From Alphaproteobacteria bacterium (GTDB lineage: Bacteria > Pseudomonadota > Alphaproteobacteria > Micropepsales > Micropepsaceae): a stretch of 32,369 bases of DNA. Under the pieces are notes generated by a model. The model was not told where the DNA came from, made no database searches, and saw only the letters and a list, made by a program, of their open reading frames with translations. Every line of letters begins with the position of its first letter. Position 1 is the first letter of the stretch. Shown here piece by piece: positions 1 through 7,322 of the stretch. A program made the position numbers and the translations under genes. The stretch lies in assembly GCA_019241645.1 (NCBI GenBank), contig JAFAWQ010000037.1, forward strand, positions 1 through 32,369, given 5' to 3'.

Positions 1-3
1 TCG

Positions 4-1596
4 ATGCCGCAGATCAAATCCGCCATCTCGCCGAATAGCCCCGCCTTCAAAGCCAATGCGGAGGTGATGGGGAAGCTCGTCGCCGAGCTGAAGGAGAAGA
101 TGGCGCGCGCAACACTCGGCGGCGACGAAAAAAGCCGCAAGCGTCACACCGATCGCGGGAAGCTGTTGCCGCGCGAGCGGGTGGAGCGGCTGATCGATCC
201 CGGCTCGCCGTGCCTGGAGCTGTCGCCGCTCGCCGCCAACGGCATGTACGAGGGCGACATCCACGCCGCCGGGATCATCACCGGGATAGGCCGGGTGATG
301 GGGCGCGAATGTGTCATCGTCTGCAACGATGCCACCATCAAGGGCGGCACCTATTATCCGGTCACCGTGAAGAAGCACCTGCGCGCGCAGGAGATCGCGC
401 GCGAGAACCGGCTGCCCTGCATCTATCTGGTGGATTCCGGCGGCGCCAATCTGCCCAACCAGGCGGAGATCTTCCCGGACCGCGAACATTTCGGCCGCAT
501 CTTCTTCAACCAGGCAACGCTATCGGCCGCGGGCATTCCGCAAATCGCGAGCGTGATGGGCTCGTGCACCGCGGGCGGCGCCTATGTGCCGGCGATGAGC
601 GACGAAACCATCATCGTGAAGGGGCAGGGCACCATTTTCCTTGGCGGGCCGCCGCTGGTGAAGGCGGCCACCGGCGAAGTGGTGACGGCGGAAGAACTTG
701 GCGGCGCCGATGTGCACGCCAAGGTGAGCGGCGTCGCCGATCACTACGCCAACGATGACACGCACGCGCTCGCTATCGCCCGGCGGATTGTGTCCAATCT
801 CAATTATAGGAAGCAGCCGGACATTCCGCTGCGCGAGCCACGCGCTCCGGCTTATGATACGGCCGAGCTGAACGGCATCGTTCCGCAGTCGTTAATGACG
901 CAATACGACGTGCGCGAGGTCATCGCGCGGCTGGTGGACGCTTCCGAGCTCGACGAATTCAAGAAGACCTACGGCACCACCTTGGTCACCGGTTTCGGGC
1001 ATATCGAAGGCATGCCGGTCGGCATCATCGGCAACAACGGCATCCTGTTCAGCGAAAGCGCTATGAAGGCGGCGCATTTCATCGAGCTGTGCTGCCAGCG
1101 GCGCATTCCGCTGCTGTTCCTGCAGAACATCGCGGGCTTCATGGTGGGCCGCAAATACGAAGCCGGCGGCATCGCCAAGGATGGCGCCAAGATGGTGACG
1201 GCGGTGGCCGGCGCGCGGGTGCCGAAGATCACCCTGATCGTCGGCGGCAGCTATGGCGCGGGCAACTACGGCATGTGCGGGCGGGCCTATAGTCCGCGCT
1301 TCCTCTTCACCTGGCCCAATTCGCGCATCAGCGTGATGGGCGGCGAGCAGGCGGCTTCCGTGCTTGCCACCGTGCACCGCGACGCCGACAAATGGTCGCC
1401 GGAGGACGCGGAAGCCTTCAAGGCGCCGATCCGCGAGAAGTACGAAGACCAGGGCAATCCATATTACGCCACAGCGCGGCTGTGGGACGACGGTATCATC
1501 GCCCCCGCCGACACACGGCGCGTTTTGTCGCTGGCACTATCCGCCTGCCTCAACGCCCCAATACCTGACACCAAATTCGGCGTTTTCAGGATGTGA
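4..1596 (+). CDS. mccB: Methylcrotonyl-CoA carboxylase, beta (carboxyltransferase) subunit
   Basis: This 530-residue protein is the carboxyltransferase half of 3-methylcrotonyl-CoA carboxylase, which moves CO2 from biotin to 3-methylcrotonyl-CoA in leucine breakdown in the cytosol. Both halves of the acyl-CoA carboxylase carboxyltransferase (crotonase-like) fold are visible. The N half has the glycine-rich stretch [11 protein letters not shown] and the [13 protein letters not shown] segment. The C half has [11 protein letters not shown] and [11 protein letters not shown], which form the oxyanion-hole regions. Length and the [10 protein letters not shown] signature fit MCC-beta better than propionyl- or acetyl-CoA carboxylase. 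The ATG lies three bases into the window, so its promoter and upstream partners (often isovaleryl-CoA dehydrogenase) are not visible. The alpha subunit is about 3.3 kb downstream on the same strand, not adjacent as is usual. A geranyl-CoA carboxylase role is a less likely alternative. Confidence 0.93.
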   Translation: MPQIKSAISPNSPAFKANAEVMGKLVAELKEKMARATLGGDEKSRKRHTDRGKLLPRERVERLIDPGSPCLELSPLAANGMYEGDIHAAGIITGIGRVMGRECVIVCNDATIKGGTYYPVTVKKHLRAQEIARENRLPCIYLVDSGGANLPNQAEIFPDREHFGRIFFNQATLSAAGIPQIASVMGSCTAGGAYVPAMSDETIIVKGQGTIFLGGPPLVKAATGEVVTAEELGGADVHAKVSGVADHYANDDTHALAIARRIVSNLNYRKQPDIPLREPRAPAYDTAELNGIVPQSLMTQYDVREVIARLVDASELDEFKKTYGTTLVTGFGHIEGMPVGIIGNNGILFSESAMKAAHFIELCCQRRIPLLFLQNIAGFMVGRKYEAGGIAKDGAKMVTAVAGARVPKITLIVGGSYGAGNYGMCGRAYSPRFLFTWPNSRISVMGGEQAASVLATVHRDADKWSPEDAEAFKAPIREKYEDQGNPYYATARLWDDGIIAPADTRRVLSLALSACLNAPIPDTKFGVFRM

Positions 1597-1598
1597 GC

Positions 1599-2126
1599 AT
1601 GAGCCTTTCCGATCTCGCCAGCATCGGCAATTTTGTCAGCGGCATCGCCGTCGTCGTCTCGCTAATTTATCTCGCGCTGCAGGTGCGGCATGCGCACAAG
1701 GCGCAGCGGGCGCTCATGCATCAGGCGCGCACGGAGCGCCTCATCAACGCCTGTCTCGGATCCATGCGAGGCGAAGTCGCCGAAATGGTGACGAAGATGG
1801 CAAACGGCGAAGAGATGTCGTCGCCGCTCGAGAAGCTACAGGCCTATTATTACATCCGCATGCAGATCGTCACGGTTGAAGATGCGTTGTGGCAGCACGA
1901 CGCCGGGTACCTGGACAAGGATTCCGTCGACACGGCGATCCTGAACCTTCAGCGGGTGATGCAGCTTCCGGCGGCGCGTGCTGCATGGCTGATGCAGCGG
2001 CCGCAACTGCCGCCGGCCGTGCGCGAGCGCATGGACAAACTGTTGTCCGCGTCACTGGCTGCGGAGACCTGGGATTGGGCCGCCGACTACAAGGACGCGC
2101 AGGCTCGCGCGCTGGCCTCACATTAA
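1599..2126 (+). CDS. Small N-terminally membrane-anchored protein of unknown function
   Basis: The predicted product is 175 residues. It has a single hydrophobic helix near residues 10-27 (NFVSGIAVVVSLIYLALQV), followed by a basic, helical, soluble part with no motif I recognise. Single-helix proteins with this layout are common in proteobacterial genomes and have no known role. I chose the ATG two bases after the mccB stop because an AGGA sits seven bases before it. A GTG six bases earlier is in frame and would overlap the mccB stop. The tight spacing suggests co-transcription and perhaps coupled translation with mccB, but nothing in the sequence ties it to leucine catabolism. Confidence 0.7.
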   Translation: MSLSDLASIGNFVSGIAVVVSLIYLALQVRHAHKAQRALMHQARTERLINACLGSMRGEVAEMVTKMANGEEMSSPLEKLQAYYYIRMQIVTVEDALWQHDAGYLDKDSVDTAILNLQRVMQLPAARAAWLMQRPQLPPAVRERMDKLLSASLAAETWDWAADYKDAQARALASH

Positions 2127-2255
2127 CAGTGCTTAGGATTGCGGTGACAGGATATAGAAACACCCATTCCGCACCGGCAAGTCCAGAAACTCTGTCCAGC
2201 ATGAGCGTAAACTAGCGGTCACGCCCTACCTTACCGTCGCAAGCCGGGACGAAAG

Positions 2256-2983
2256 ATGCGCGGGTTCTTCACGCGGCGATCGACACTGCTGCTTGCCGGC
2301 GCGTCGCTGGTGCTTGTCGCCATCAAGCTGCTGTTTCAATTCTATCCCGGCCAGTACCCGATCAAGTCGCAGGCGGCGGCGTTCAGCTGGCCGCTGGTCG
2401 GCGGCATTCTCGTATCGGCTTTCTAGGGCTTCTGGCTGACCGCGCGGCGCGTTTGCCGGAGCCGCTGGCGGATCCCGCGCGCGACCGTAGCGGCCTCTGG
2501 ATCGCTATCGAAACCGGAATCCTCTACGGCATCGTCACCATCGGGATGTCCATCTGGCATCCATCTAGCAGCCCGCTATCCAGCGGTGGCTGGGAGCACG
2601 TGCTGCTACCTTGGTCGATTCCGTTCTACACCTTCGGCGCGATCTTCCTCGAGTACCTCCTGAGGCTCGGCGCGCTGTGCATCGCGTTCTGGCTGCTGCA
2701 TGTCTTGGTATTCCGCCGCCGCTTTCGCCAGCCGATTTTCTGGAGTCTGGCCGCCATCGCAGCGCTGTACGAGATCTGGCCGTACATCATTATCGACATT
2801 CATGCGCAGCGCTGGGGCAGCGTCGCGCTCTCCGCGATCGAGCCGCTATATGTGTCGAACGTGTTCGAGGGGTGGCTGCTGTGGCGCTACGGCTGGTTCA
2901 CGCCGATCGTCTTCCGCCTCGCGTTCTACCTCGTCTGGCACATTCTGTTCGGCGGCTTCGCAGGCCCGCTCTTCGGTCACTAG
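2256..2983 (+). pseudogene. Frameshifted polytopic membrane protein (CPBP-like C-terminus, tentative)
   Basis: Two reading frames join to make one plausible membrane protein. The first (2256-2426) encodes 56 residues with one transmembrane helix and ends at a TAG. The second is open from before 2411 and runs to 2983. It reads through GFLGLLADRAARLPEP and continues into about four hydrophobic helices. Reading frame 1 into frame 2 around 2405-2420 gives a continuous protein of about 242 residues. The span is 728 bases, one short of a whole number of codons. The C-terminal GWLLWRYGWFTPIVFRLAF recalls the last helix of CPBP-type membrane proteins, but the EExxxR motif and the usual histidine are missing, so any protease role is doubtful. 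It could be a real pseudogene, a sequencing indel, or two separate small genes with the second starting at a TTG at 2453. Confidence 0.55.
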
Positions 2984-2989
2984 GCCGCG

Positions 2990-3388
2990 TCAACGGAACG
3001 GATTTCGGATCGTCAGGCCTTCAATCCTTTGGCCGTGGTGCAGGTCTTCGCTGTAGAAGGTGCGGCAGCGGGCCTCCAGCGCGCTCGCCAGCAGCATCGA
3101 ATCGTAAATCGAAAACCGGTACCGCTCGGCAATATCGAGGCCACGTTCGTGTGTGGCTAAGTTCAACTCTCTGACCACAAGAAATCTCCGCAGTGTGCTC
3201 AGGAGTTCCTTGATCTCCGGGATGTGCATTCCGAATTTCTTTTTCGCCACGTTCGCAAATTCGCTTAGGACCTGCACGCTGATCACGCCGCCGCCACTCG
3301 CGAGCGCGAAGCTGTGAGAGGCTCTGACTTGATCGGCGGATAGGATATACAGAAGCACGTTCGAGTCGAAAAAGGTGTCAGCGCTCAT
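2990..3388 (-). CDS. vapC: PIN-domain ribonuclease toxin, VapC-like
   Basis: This 132-residue protein is a PIN-domain nuclease, the toxin half of a type II toxin-antitoxin pair. Such toxins cut tRNA or rRNA and halt translation when the antitoxin is lost. The acidic residues expected for metal binding are visible: D8 in FFDSNVLLY, E43 in VLSEF, D96 in SIYDSMLLASAL and D115 near SEDL. Full length for the family. Its ATG overlaps the end of the upstream AbrB-type antitoxin gene by 11 bases, so the two are translationally coupled. This order (antitoxin first, small overlap) is typical of the family. Autoregulation probably acts through the palindrome at 3850-3877. Confidence 0.88.
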   Translation of the reverse strand: MSADTFFDSNVLLYILSADQVRASHSFALASGGGVISVQVLSEFANVAKKKFGMHIPEIKELLSTLRRFLVVRELNLATHERGLDIAERYRFSIYDSMLLASALEARCRTFYSEDLHHGQRIEGLTIRNPFR

Positions 3389-3608
3389 TCGCTTCTTCGC
3401 GATCGAATTTGAAGCCGACGGGCATGCGGCCGCGATATTTCCGCAGGACAGCTAGCGCCTCTTCGATCCGGCGGTCCCGGTCGATTGCAACTGCGCGCGG
3501 ATTGTCCGCCGCTATGGCGACATCGTCGCCTTCCTGAAGCCTCAGCGCGTCCACGACGTCCTTTGGCAGACGCACGCTCAGGCTGTTGCCCCATTTGGAT
3601 ATCTGCAT
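3378..3608 (-). CDS. AbrB/MazE-family antitoxin paired with the PIN toxin
   Basis: This 76-residue protein has the N-terminal swapped-hairpin AbrB/SpoVT DNA-binding domain (ISKWGNSLSVRLPKDVVDAL, then EGDDVAI). Its C-terminal tail, LRKYRGRMPVGFKFDREEAN, probably wraps the toxin. A strong GAGGAGA ribosome site lies about eight bases before the ATG. It overlaps the PIN toxin gene by 11 bases, which fixes it as the cognate antitoxin. It should repress its own operon by binding the palindrome upstream of the first antitoxin gene. It shares with the neighbouring 69-residue protein both the KWGNSL core and a C-terminal LRKY-x-G-x-x-P segment, so the two look like tandem paralogues. Confidence 0.88.
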   Translation of the reverse strand: MQISKWGNSLSVRLPKDVVDALRLQEGDDVAIAADNPRAVAIDRDRRIEEALAVLRKYRGRMPVGFKFDREEANER

Positions 3609-3624
3609 CGCCGGTTCTCCTCGC

Positions 3625-3834
3625 CTAACCTATCTTCCAGCCTGGTGGCAGCTTGCCTTCGTATTTGCGCAGGCGCGCGCGTATGGCGCGGGATAGGGGC
3701 TTCTTTTTCTTCCCGGTATCTAGATCGGCACGTCTGATGTCGATTTGCTGGCCCGCTTTGAGTTGCAGGATATCGACAATTTCCTTGGGGAACCGGATCG
3801 CGAGGCTATTGCCCCATTTGACGACCTTCACCAT
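3625..3834 (-). CDS. Second AbrB/MazE-family antitoxin-like protein, first gene of the operon
   Basis: This 69-residue protein is an AbrB-type DNA-binding protein. It carries VKWGNSLAIRFPKEIVDIL, LKAGQQIDIR and the tail LRKYEGKLPPGWKIG. It sits 16 bases upstream of the second antitoxin and is the first gene after the operator palindrome. It has no toxin of its own nearby. Its C-terminal tail is shorter and lacks the acidic DREEANER end of the paired antitoxin. It may be an orphan that has lost its PIN partner, an extra repressor, or part of a three-gene unit. No good Shine-Dalgarno is seen before its ATG, so the transcript may start close to it. Confidence 0.8.
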   Translation of the reverse strand: MVKVVKWGNSLAIRFPKEIVDILQLKAGQQIDIRRADLDTGKKKKPLSRAIRARLRKYEGKLPPGWKIG

Positions 3835-3849
3835 TTTATGGACGTGCCT

Positions 3850-3877
3850 ATGAGATACATCGGAAGATGTATATCAT
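3850..3877. promoter_or_regulatory. Operator-like palindrome upstream of the antitoxin-toxin operon
   Basis: Two 12-base arms, ATGAGATACATC and GATGTATATCAT, are separated by GGAA and match at 11 of 12 positions. The site ends 16 bases before the first antitoxin ATG on the reverse strand. A TATACA -10-like hexamer lies within the right arm, with a TTGATT further upstream (15-base spacing). AbrB-type antitoxins usually bind such dyads to repress their own operon, so this is the likely autoregulatory site. The dyad is seen directly; its function is inferred. Confidence 0.7.
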
Positions 3878-3910
3878 CGAAGGCAAGAAATCAATCTAAC
3901 TATTCCTTCC

Positions 3911-4013
3911 GCCGTCATCGCCCGGCTTGTCCGGGCGACCCAATTTTCCCGCTCATGCAAAGCAAGACATGTCACCCGGATCGCGCTGTTCCGCGCGCCC
4001 GGGTGATGACGGC
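3911..4013. repeat. REP/MITE-like element with terminal inverted repeats
   Basis: The ends GCCGTCATCGCCCGG and CCGGGTGATGACGGC are 15-base inverted repeats with one mismatch, about 103 bp apart. Inside the left end CGCCCGG/CCGGGCG forms a perfect seven-base hairpin (3919-3937). The right end also holds GC-rich self-complementary sequence. The layout resembles the intergenic palindromic repeats with a CCGTCAT end found in many Rhizobiales and related alphaproteobacteria. It sits between the toxin-antitoxin operon and the FKBP gene and codes for nothing. Its mobility is inferred only; no flanking duplication is evident. Confidence 0.65.
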
Positions 4014-4038
4014 AGAGTGTGTTGTCTAACTGCCGGCC

Positions 4039-4491
4039 CTAACAGTGCGGGGCGATCTTCAGCAGCTCGACGCTGAACACCAGCGGCGTGTTGGGCGGGA
4101 TGGTGCCGTCCGGCGTGCCGCGCGCGCCATAGGCGATGTTGGAGGGAAGCGTGATCTCCCACATCTCGCCCACCGTCATCATCTGCAAAGCCTCGGTCCA
4201 GCCGGGGATCACGCCGTTCACCGGAAACGAGATCGGCTTGCCCGGCGGCGACTGGTCGAAGGTGCGGCCGTCGATGAAGGTGCCCTTGTAGTTGACGGTC
4301 ACGCAATCCGTGCCGCCCGGCTTCTGCGTGCTGCCGCCCTTTTTCCCCATGGCCTTGTGCTGCAGGCCGCTGGCCGTCACCTTGACCCCCGGCTTCTTCG
4401 CGTTGGCCGCGAGATAGTCGCTGTTGGCGTCCGCAAGGACGGAACTGGTCATCAGGGCCGAGGCAAGCACGGCAAGGCTCATCATACGCAT
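4039..4491 (-). CDS. Exported FKBP-type peptidyl-prolyl cis-trans isomerase
   Basis: This 150-residue protein has a signal peptide (MRMMSLAVLASALMTSSVLA, cleavage before DANSDY) and one FKBP domain. The domain shows VNYKGTFIDGRTFDQS, PVNGVIPGWTEALQMM, GEMWEITLP and IAYGARG, and ends in VFSVELLKI. The conserved aspartate, tryptophan and tyrosine of the FKBP pocket are present. It should catalyse proline isomerisation during folding of periplasmic or envelope proteins. I chose the ATG at 4491 because a GGAG lies seven bases before it and the signal peptide starts there. The frame is open further upstream to 4845 but that part looks non-coding. An inverted repeat lies 32 bases before the start codon. 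Confidence 0.9.
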   Translation of the reverse strand: MRMMSLAVLASALMTSSVLADANSDYLAANAKKPGVKVTASGLQHKAMGKKGGSTQKPGGTDCVTVNYKGTFIDGRTFDQSPPGKPISFPVNGVIPGWTEALQMMTVGEMWEITLPSNIAYGARGTPDGTIPPNTPLVFSVELLKIAPHC

Positions 4492-4522
4492 GGGTCTGCT
4501 CCAAAAATGGCAGGCGCTTGTG

Positions 4523-4567
4523 GCACAATCGCCCGGTTGAAGCGATAGCTGCCCGGCACGATTGTGC
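4523..4567. repeat. Inverted repeat upstream of the FKBP gene
   Basis: GCACAATCG at 4523-4531 and CGATTGTGC at 4559-4567 are perfect nine-base inverted arms. The spacer is 27 bases and is flanked on the inside by two direct GCCCGG copies. It sits just upstream of the FKBP start on the reverse strand, where a regulator could bind. It could instead be a chance dyad. No clear promoter hexamers were identified around it. Confidence 0.4.
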
Positions 4568-4683
4568 GTTCTCCGCCCGGCGCCGAAAAAGCGTTTGCGA
4601 TCAAGGGCAAAAATAAATCCATCTACCACCGCCAAAACGGCTTTACACTCGCGCTCATGATTGACAGCGAAACATTTCCTTCT

Positions 4684-4715
4684 GCCGTCATGGCCGGTCG
4701 GGCACGGCCAAGACC
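4684..4715. repeat. Half copy of a REP-like palindrome in the 4492-4946 gap
   Basis: The sequence begins GCCGTCATGGCCGG, close to the left end of the element at 3911, and contains a TGGCCG/CGGCCA hairpin at 4691-4710. No matching right end is seen nearby, so it looks like a solitary or decayed copy. The rest of the roughly 455-base gap between the FKBP gene and mccA holds only the inverted repeat at 4523-4567 and the small ORF at 4880. Confidence 0.45.
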
Positions 4716-4879
4716 ATGGAGTGGAAAGCGATGCACGCGAATGCGCGGAGTCTGTACTTCGAATGCTCCCGCATTGCACAAAGCACAACATCTGGTGCGG
4801 CTTGGTACAGCGAAAGCAGAGGGGGGTGGCCCCACTTACCACCAAACAAAACGAACAATTCCGGGTAAGGGGGGAGGGT

Positions 4880-4957
4880 ATGGCAAGAATCGAGAAAACA
4901 ACCTCAAGGCAATTACTGCATCAGATCAATGGCTTGCGGGAGTACGATGTTCGCTAA
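4880..4957 (+). CDS. Possible 25-residue upstream ORF overlapping the mccA start
   Basis: An ATG with a very strong purine-rich site before it (AAGGGGGGAGGG) opens a 25-codon frame. The peptide starts MARIEKTTSRQLLH and ends REYDVR. Its TAA at 4955-4957 overlaps the first codons of mccA in another frame. Such an arrangement could couple mccA translation to ribosomes ending the small ORF. The peptide has no run of leucine codons that would suggest attenuation by leucine supply. It may also be fortuitous, with the strong site serving mccA from a distance. The overlap is seen directly; the role is inferred. Confidence 0.4.
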   Translation: MARIEKTTSRQLLHQINGLREYDVR

Positions 4958-6893
4958 ACTTCTCATAGCCAATCGAGGCGAGATCGCGGTGCGGGTGATG
5001 CGCACCGCCAAGCGGCTCGGCATCTCCACCGTTGCTGTCCACTCCGATGCCGATGCCCATGCCCTGCATGTGGCGATGGCGGACGAATCCGTACGCATCG
5101 GCCCGCCGCCGGTGCGCGAAAGCTACCTCAAGGCTGACGCCATCCTCGCTGCCGCCAAGCAAACCGGCGCCGAAGCCATTCACCCCGGCTACGGCTTCCT
5201 CTCCGAGAATGCGGAGTTCTCGGAAAGCTGCGCCGCGGCCGGCATCGTGTTCGTGGGCCCGCCGCCGTCTGCCATTCGCGCCATGGGCCTCAAGGATCAG
5301 GCGAAGGCGCTGATGGCAACAGCTGGCGTTCCGGTGGTTCCCGGCTATCTGGGCGAAGACCAATCGCCCAAGCGGCTGGCGGAGGAAGCCGAGCGCACCG
5401 GCTATCCCGTTCTCATCAAGGCGGTAGCCGGCGGCGGCGGCAAGGGTATGCGCCGCGTGGACACGAAAGCAGAGTTTTCCGCTGCACTTGAAGGCGCCAA
5501 ACGCGAGGCGGCGTCGGCGTTCGGCGACGACCGCGTCCTGATTGAGAAATATGTTTCCCGTCCGCGCCACATTGAGATGCAGGTGTTCGCCGACAATCAT
5601 GGCAACGCCGTGCATCTGTTCGAGCGCGACTGCTCGCTGCAGCGGCGCCACCAGAAGGTGATCGAGGAGGCGCCTGCGCCCGGCATGCCGGTCGCGATGC
5701 GCGCGCGGATGGGTGAGGCCGCTGTGAAGGCGGCACAGGCAGTCGGCTATTCCGGCGCCGGCACGGTGGAGTTCATCGTCGATGCGTCGGAGGGGCTAAA
5801 GGCGGACCGCTTCTGGTTCATGGAAATGAACACGCGGCTGCAGGTGGAGCATCCAGTGACCGAGGCCATCACCGGACTCGATCTGGTGGAGTGGCAGCTG
5901 CGCGTGGCATCCGGCGAAAAGCTGCCGCTCGCGCAGGATGCAATTCGGTTGAACGGTCACGCGGTGGAAGCACGGCTGTATGCGGAAGACCCGCAGCACG
6001 ATTTTCTTCCGTCCACTGGCACTCTGGAACGCCTGCATCTGCCGGATAATTTGGTGCGCGTGGATTCCGGCGTGCGCGAAGGCGACGCGGTGACACCGTT
6101 CTACGATCCGATGATTGCCAAGGTCATAGCGCATGCGGAGACGCGCGAGGCGGCCGCGGTGAAACTCGCGCATGCGCTGGAAGAGACCCAGATCGCCGGA
6201 CTTCGCACCAATAATGCGTTTCTCATTCGTGCGCTGAAGCATCCGGAATTTCTCAGTGGTGAAATTGATACGGGGTTCATTCCGCGCCATCAGGCCGAAC
6301 TGATCCCACCGAAAGCTGAACCGCCGGAACACCTCACTGCGCAAGCAGCACTGTTCCTGGTGCGCGAGCGCGAACGCGCGCACCAATCGCAGGATCCCTG
6401 GGATCGGGACGACGGATTCCGTCTGGTGGGCGAAGCACTGGAATCAGTCGATTTCGTGATCGCCGGCAAGCGAAAATCCGTGCAGCTGGTGCATCGTCAT
6501 GACGGCAGCCTCGAAATTGTTGGCGAAAGGATTGCCAGCGGTTCGCACGTCAACGCCATGCAGACGACGTCAGGCGACATCGCCGTGTTCGAGCGGGGCG
6601 AGACATGGATGTTGCCGCTCTATGATCCCTTTGCAGCAGCGGATATTGGCGGAAGCTCCGCGGACCGCATCAGCGCACCCATGCCCGGCAAAGTCATTCA
6701 GGTGCTGGTGCGCCCCGGTGAAGCGGTGAAGCGCGGTCAACCGCTGGCCGTTCTCGAAGCGATGAAGATGGAGCACACCCTGTCGGCCTCCGCGGATGCG
6801 CAAATCGAAAGCGTGGACGTGTCGCCCGGCGATCAGGTCAACGAGGGCGCGATCATCGTCCGGTTCGCGACGGAGAAATCCAAAGCGGCATGA
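4947..6893 (+). CDS. mccA: Methylcrotonyl-CoA carboxylase, alpha (biotin carboxylase/carrier) subunit
   Basis: This 648-residue protein carries biotin carboxylase and biotin carrier domains. It uses ATP and bicarbonate to carboxylate its own biotin for transfer by MccB. The start MFAKLLIANRGEIAVRVMRT is the standard opening of the family. The glycine-rich ATP-grasp loop KAVAGGGGKGMR, the FMEMNTRLQVEHPVTE active-site stretch and the C-terminal EAMKMEHT biotinylation site (K607) are all present. I chose the ATG at 4947 because GGGAG lies four bases before it and it aligns with family starts; an in-frame ATG at 4929 would add six residues. The TGA overlaps the next ATG (ATGA), so the DUF1489 gene is coupled to it. 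Acetyl- or propionyl-CoA carboxylase alpha subunits are alternatives, but the MCC-type beta subunit upstream favours this call. Confidence 0.9.
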   Translation: MFAKLLIANRGEIAVRVMRTAKRLGISTVAVHSDADAHALHVAMADESVRIGPPPVRESYLKADAILAAAKQTGAEAIHPGYGFLSENAEFSESCAAAGIVFVGPPPSAIRAMGLKDQAKALMATAGVPVVPGYLGEDQSPKRLAEEAERTGYPVLIKAVAGGGGKGMRRVDTKAEFSAALEGAKREAASAFGDDRVLIEKYVSRPRHIEMQVFADNHGNAVHLFERDCSLQRRHQKVIEEAPAPGMPVAMRARMGEAAVKAAQAVGYSGAGTVEFIVDASEGLKADRFWFMEMNTRLQVEHPVTEAITGLDLVEWQLRVASGEKLPLAQDAIRLNGHAVEARLYAEDPQHDFLPSTGTLERLHLPDNLVRVDSGVREGDAVTPFYDPMIAKVIAHAETREAAAVKLAHALEETQIAGLRTNNAFLIRALKHPEFLSGEIDTGFIPRHQAELIPPKAEPPEHLTAQAALFLVRERERAHQSQDPWDRDDGFRLVGEALESVDFVIAGKRKSVQLVHRHDGSLEIVGERIASGSHVNAMQTTSGDIAVFERGETWMLPLYDPFAAADIGGSSADRISAPMPGKVIQVLVRPGEAVKRGQPLAVLEAMKMEHTLSASADAQIESVDVSPGDQVNEGAIIVRFATEKSKAA

Positions 6894-7321
6894 CCTTGCA
6901 TCTCATCAAGCTGTGCGTCGGCTGCGATTCCATCGATGACCTGGTGGATTGGCAGGAACAGCGTCTCGCCGAACTCAAGAAAAAGCGTAAACCGCTTGAA
7001 TTGATTCACGTCACCCGCATGATGCCCAAACGCGGCGACGAACTGCTCAAGGGTGGTTCGCTCTATTGGGTGATACGCGGACAAATCGCGGTGCGCCAGC
7101 GATTGCGAGAATTGCGCGCTGTTACGAAGAACGGCACGACGCATTGCGGGCTGGTGTACGAGCCGGAACTGGTCCACGTGATCCCGCGTTATTGCCGCCC
7201 GTTTCAGGGCTGGCGCTACCTTGCCGCCAAGGATGCTCCCACTGATGCGCGCATGGTCAAAGGCGGCAAGCGCCTCCCGCCGCAACTCCGGGCCGAACTT
7301 GCGGCGCTGGGATTGCTGTAG
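6890..7321 (+). CDS. DUF1489 family protein
   Basis: This 143-residue protein matches the alphaproteobacterial DUF1489 family. It begins MTLHLIKLCVGCDSIDDL and carries the conserved VTRMMPKRGDELLKGGSLYWVIRG and PRPFQGWRYL-like segments (here CRPFQGWRYLAAKDAP). No catalytic motif is recognised and the family's role is unknown. It is soluble, basic and full length. The ATG overlaps the mccA stop, so it is translated with mccA. This is genomic linkage only and does not show a role in carboxylation. Confidence 0.88.
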   Translation: MTLHLIKLCVGCDSIDDLVDWQEQRLAELKKKRKPLELIHVTRMMPKRGDELLKGGSLYWVIRGQIAVRQRLRELRAVTKNGTTHCGLVYEPELVHVIPRYCRPFQGWRYLAAKDAPTDARMVKGGKRLPPQLRAELAALGLL

Positions 7322-7322
7322 G

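Noticed and set aside
2405..2430. Programmed -1 ribosomal frameshift site
   Set aside because: No X-XXY-YYZ slippery heptamer or following hairpin or pseudoknot was found, so a mutation or sequencing error is simpler.
4492..4845. N-terminal extension of the FKBP frame
   Set aside because: The signal peptide and ribosome site place the start at 4491, and the extension has no coding character.
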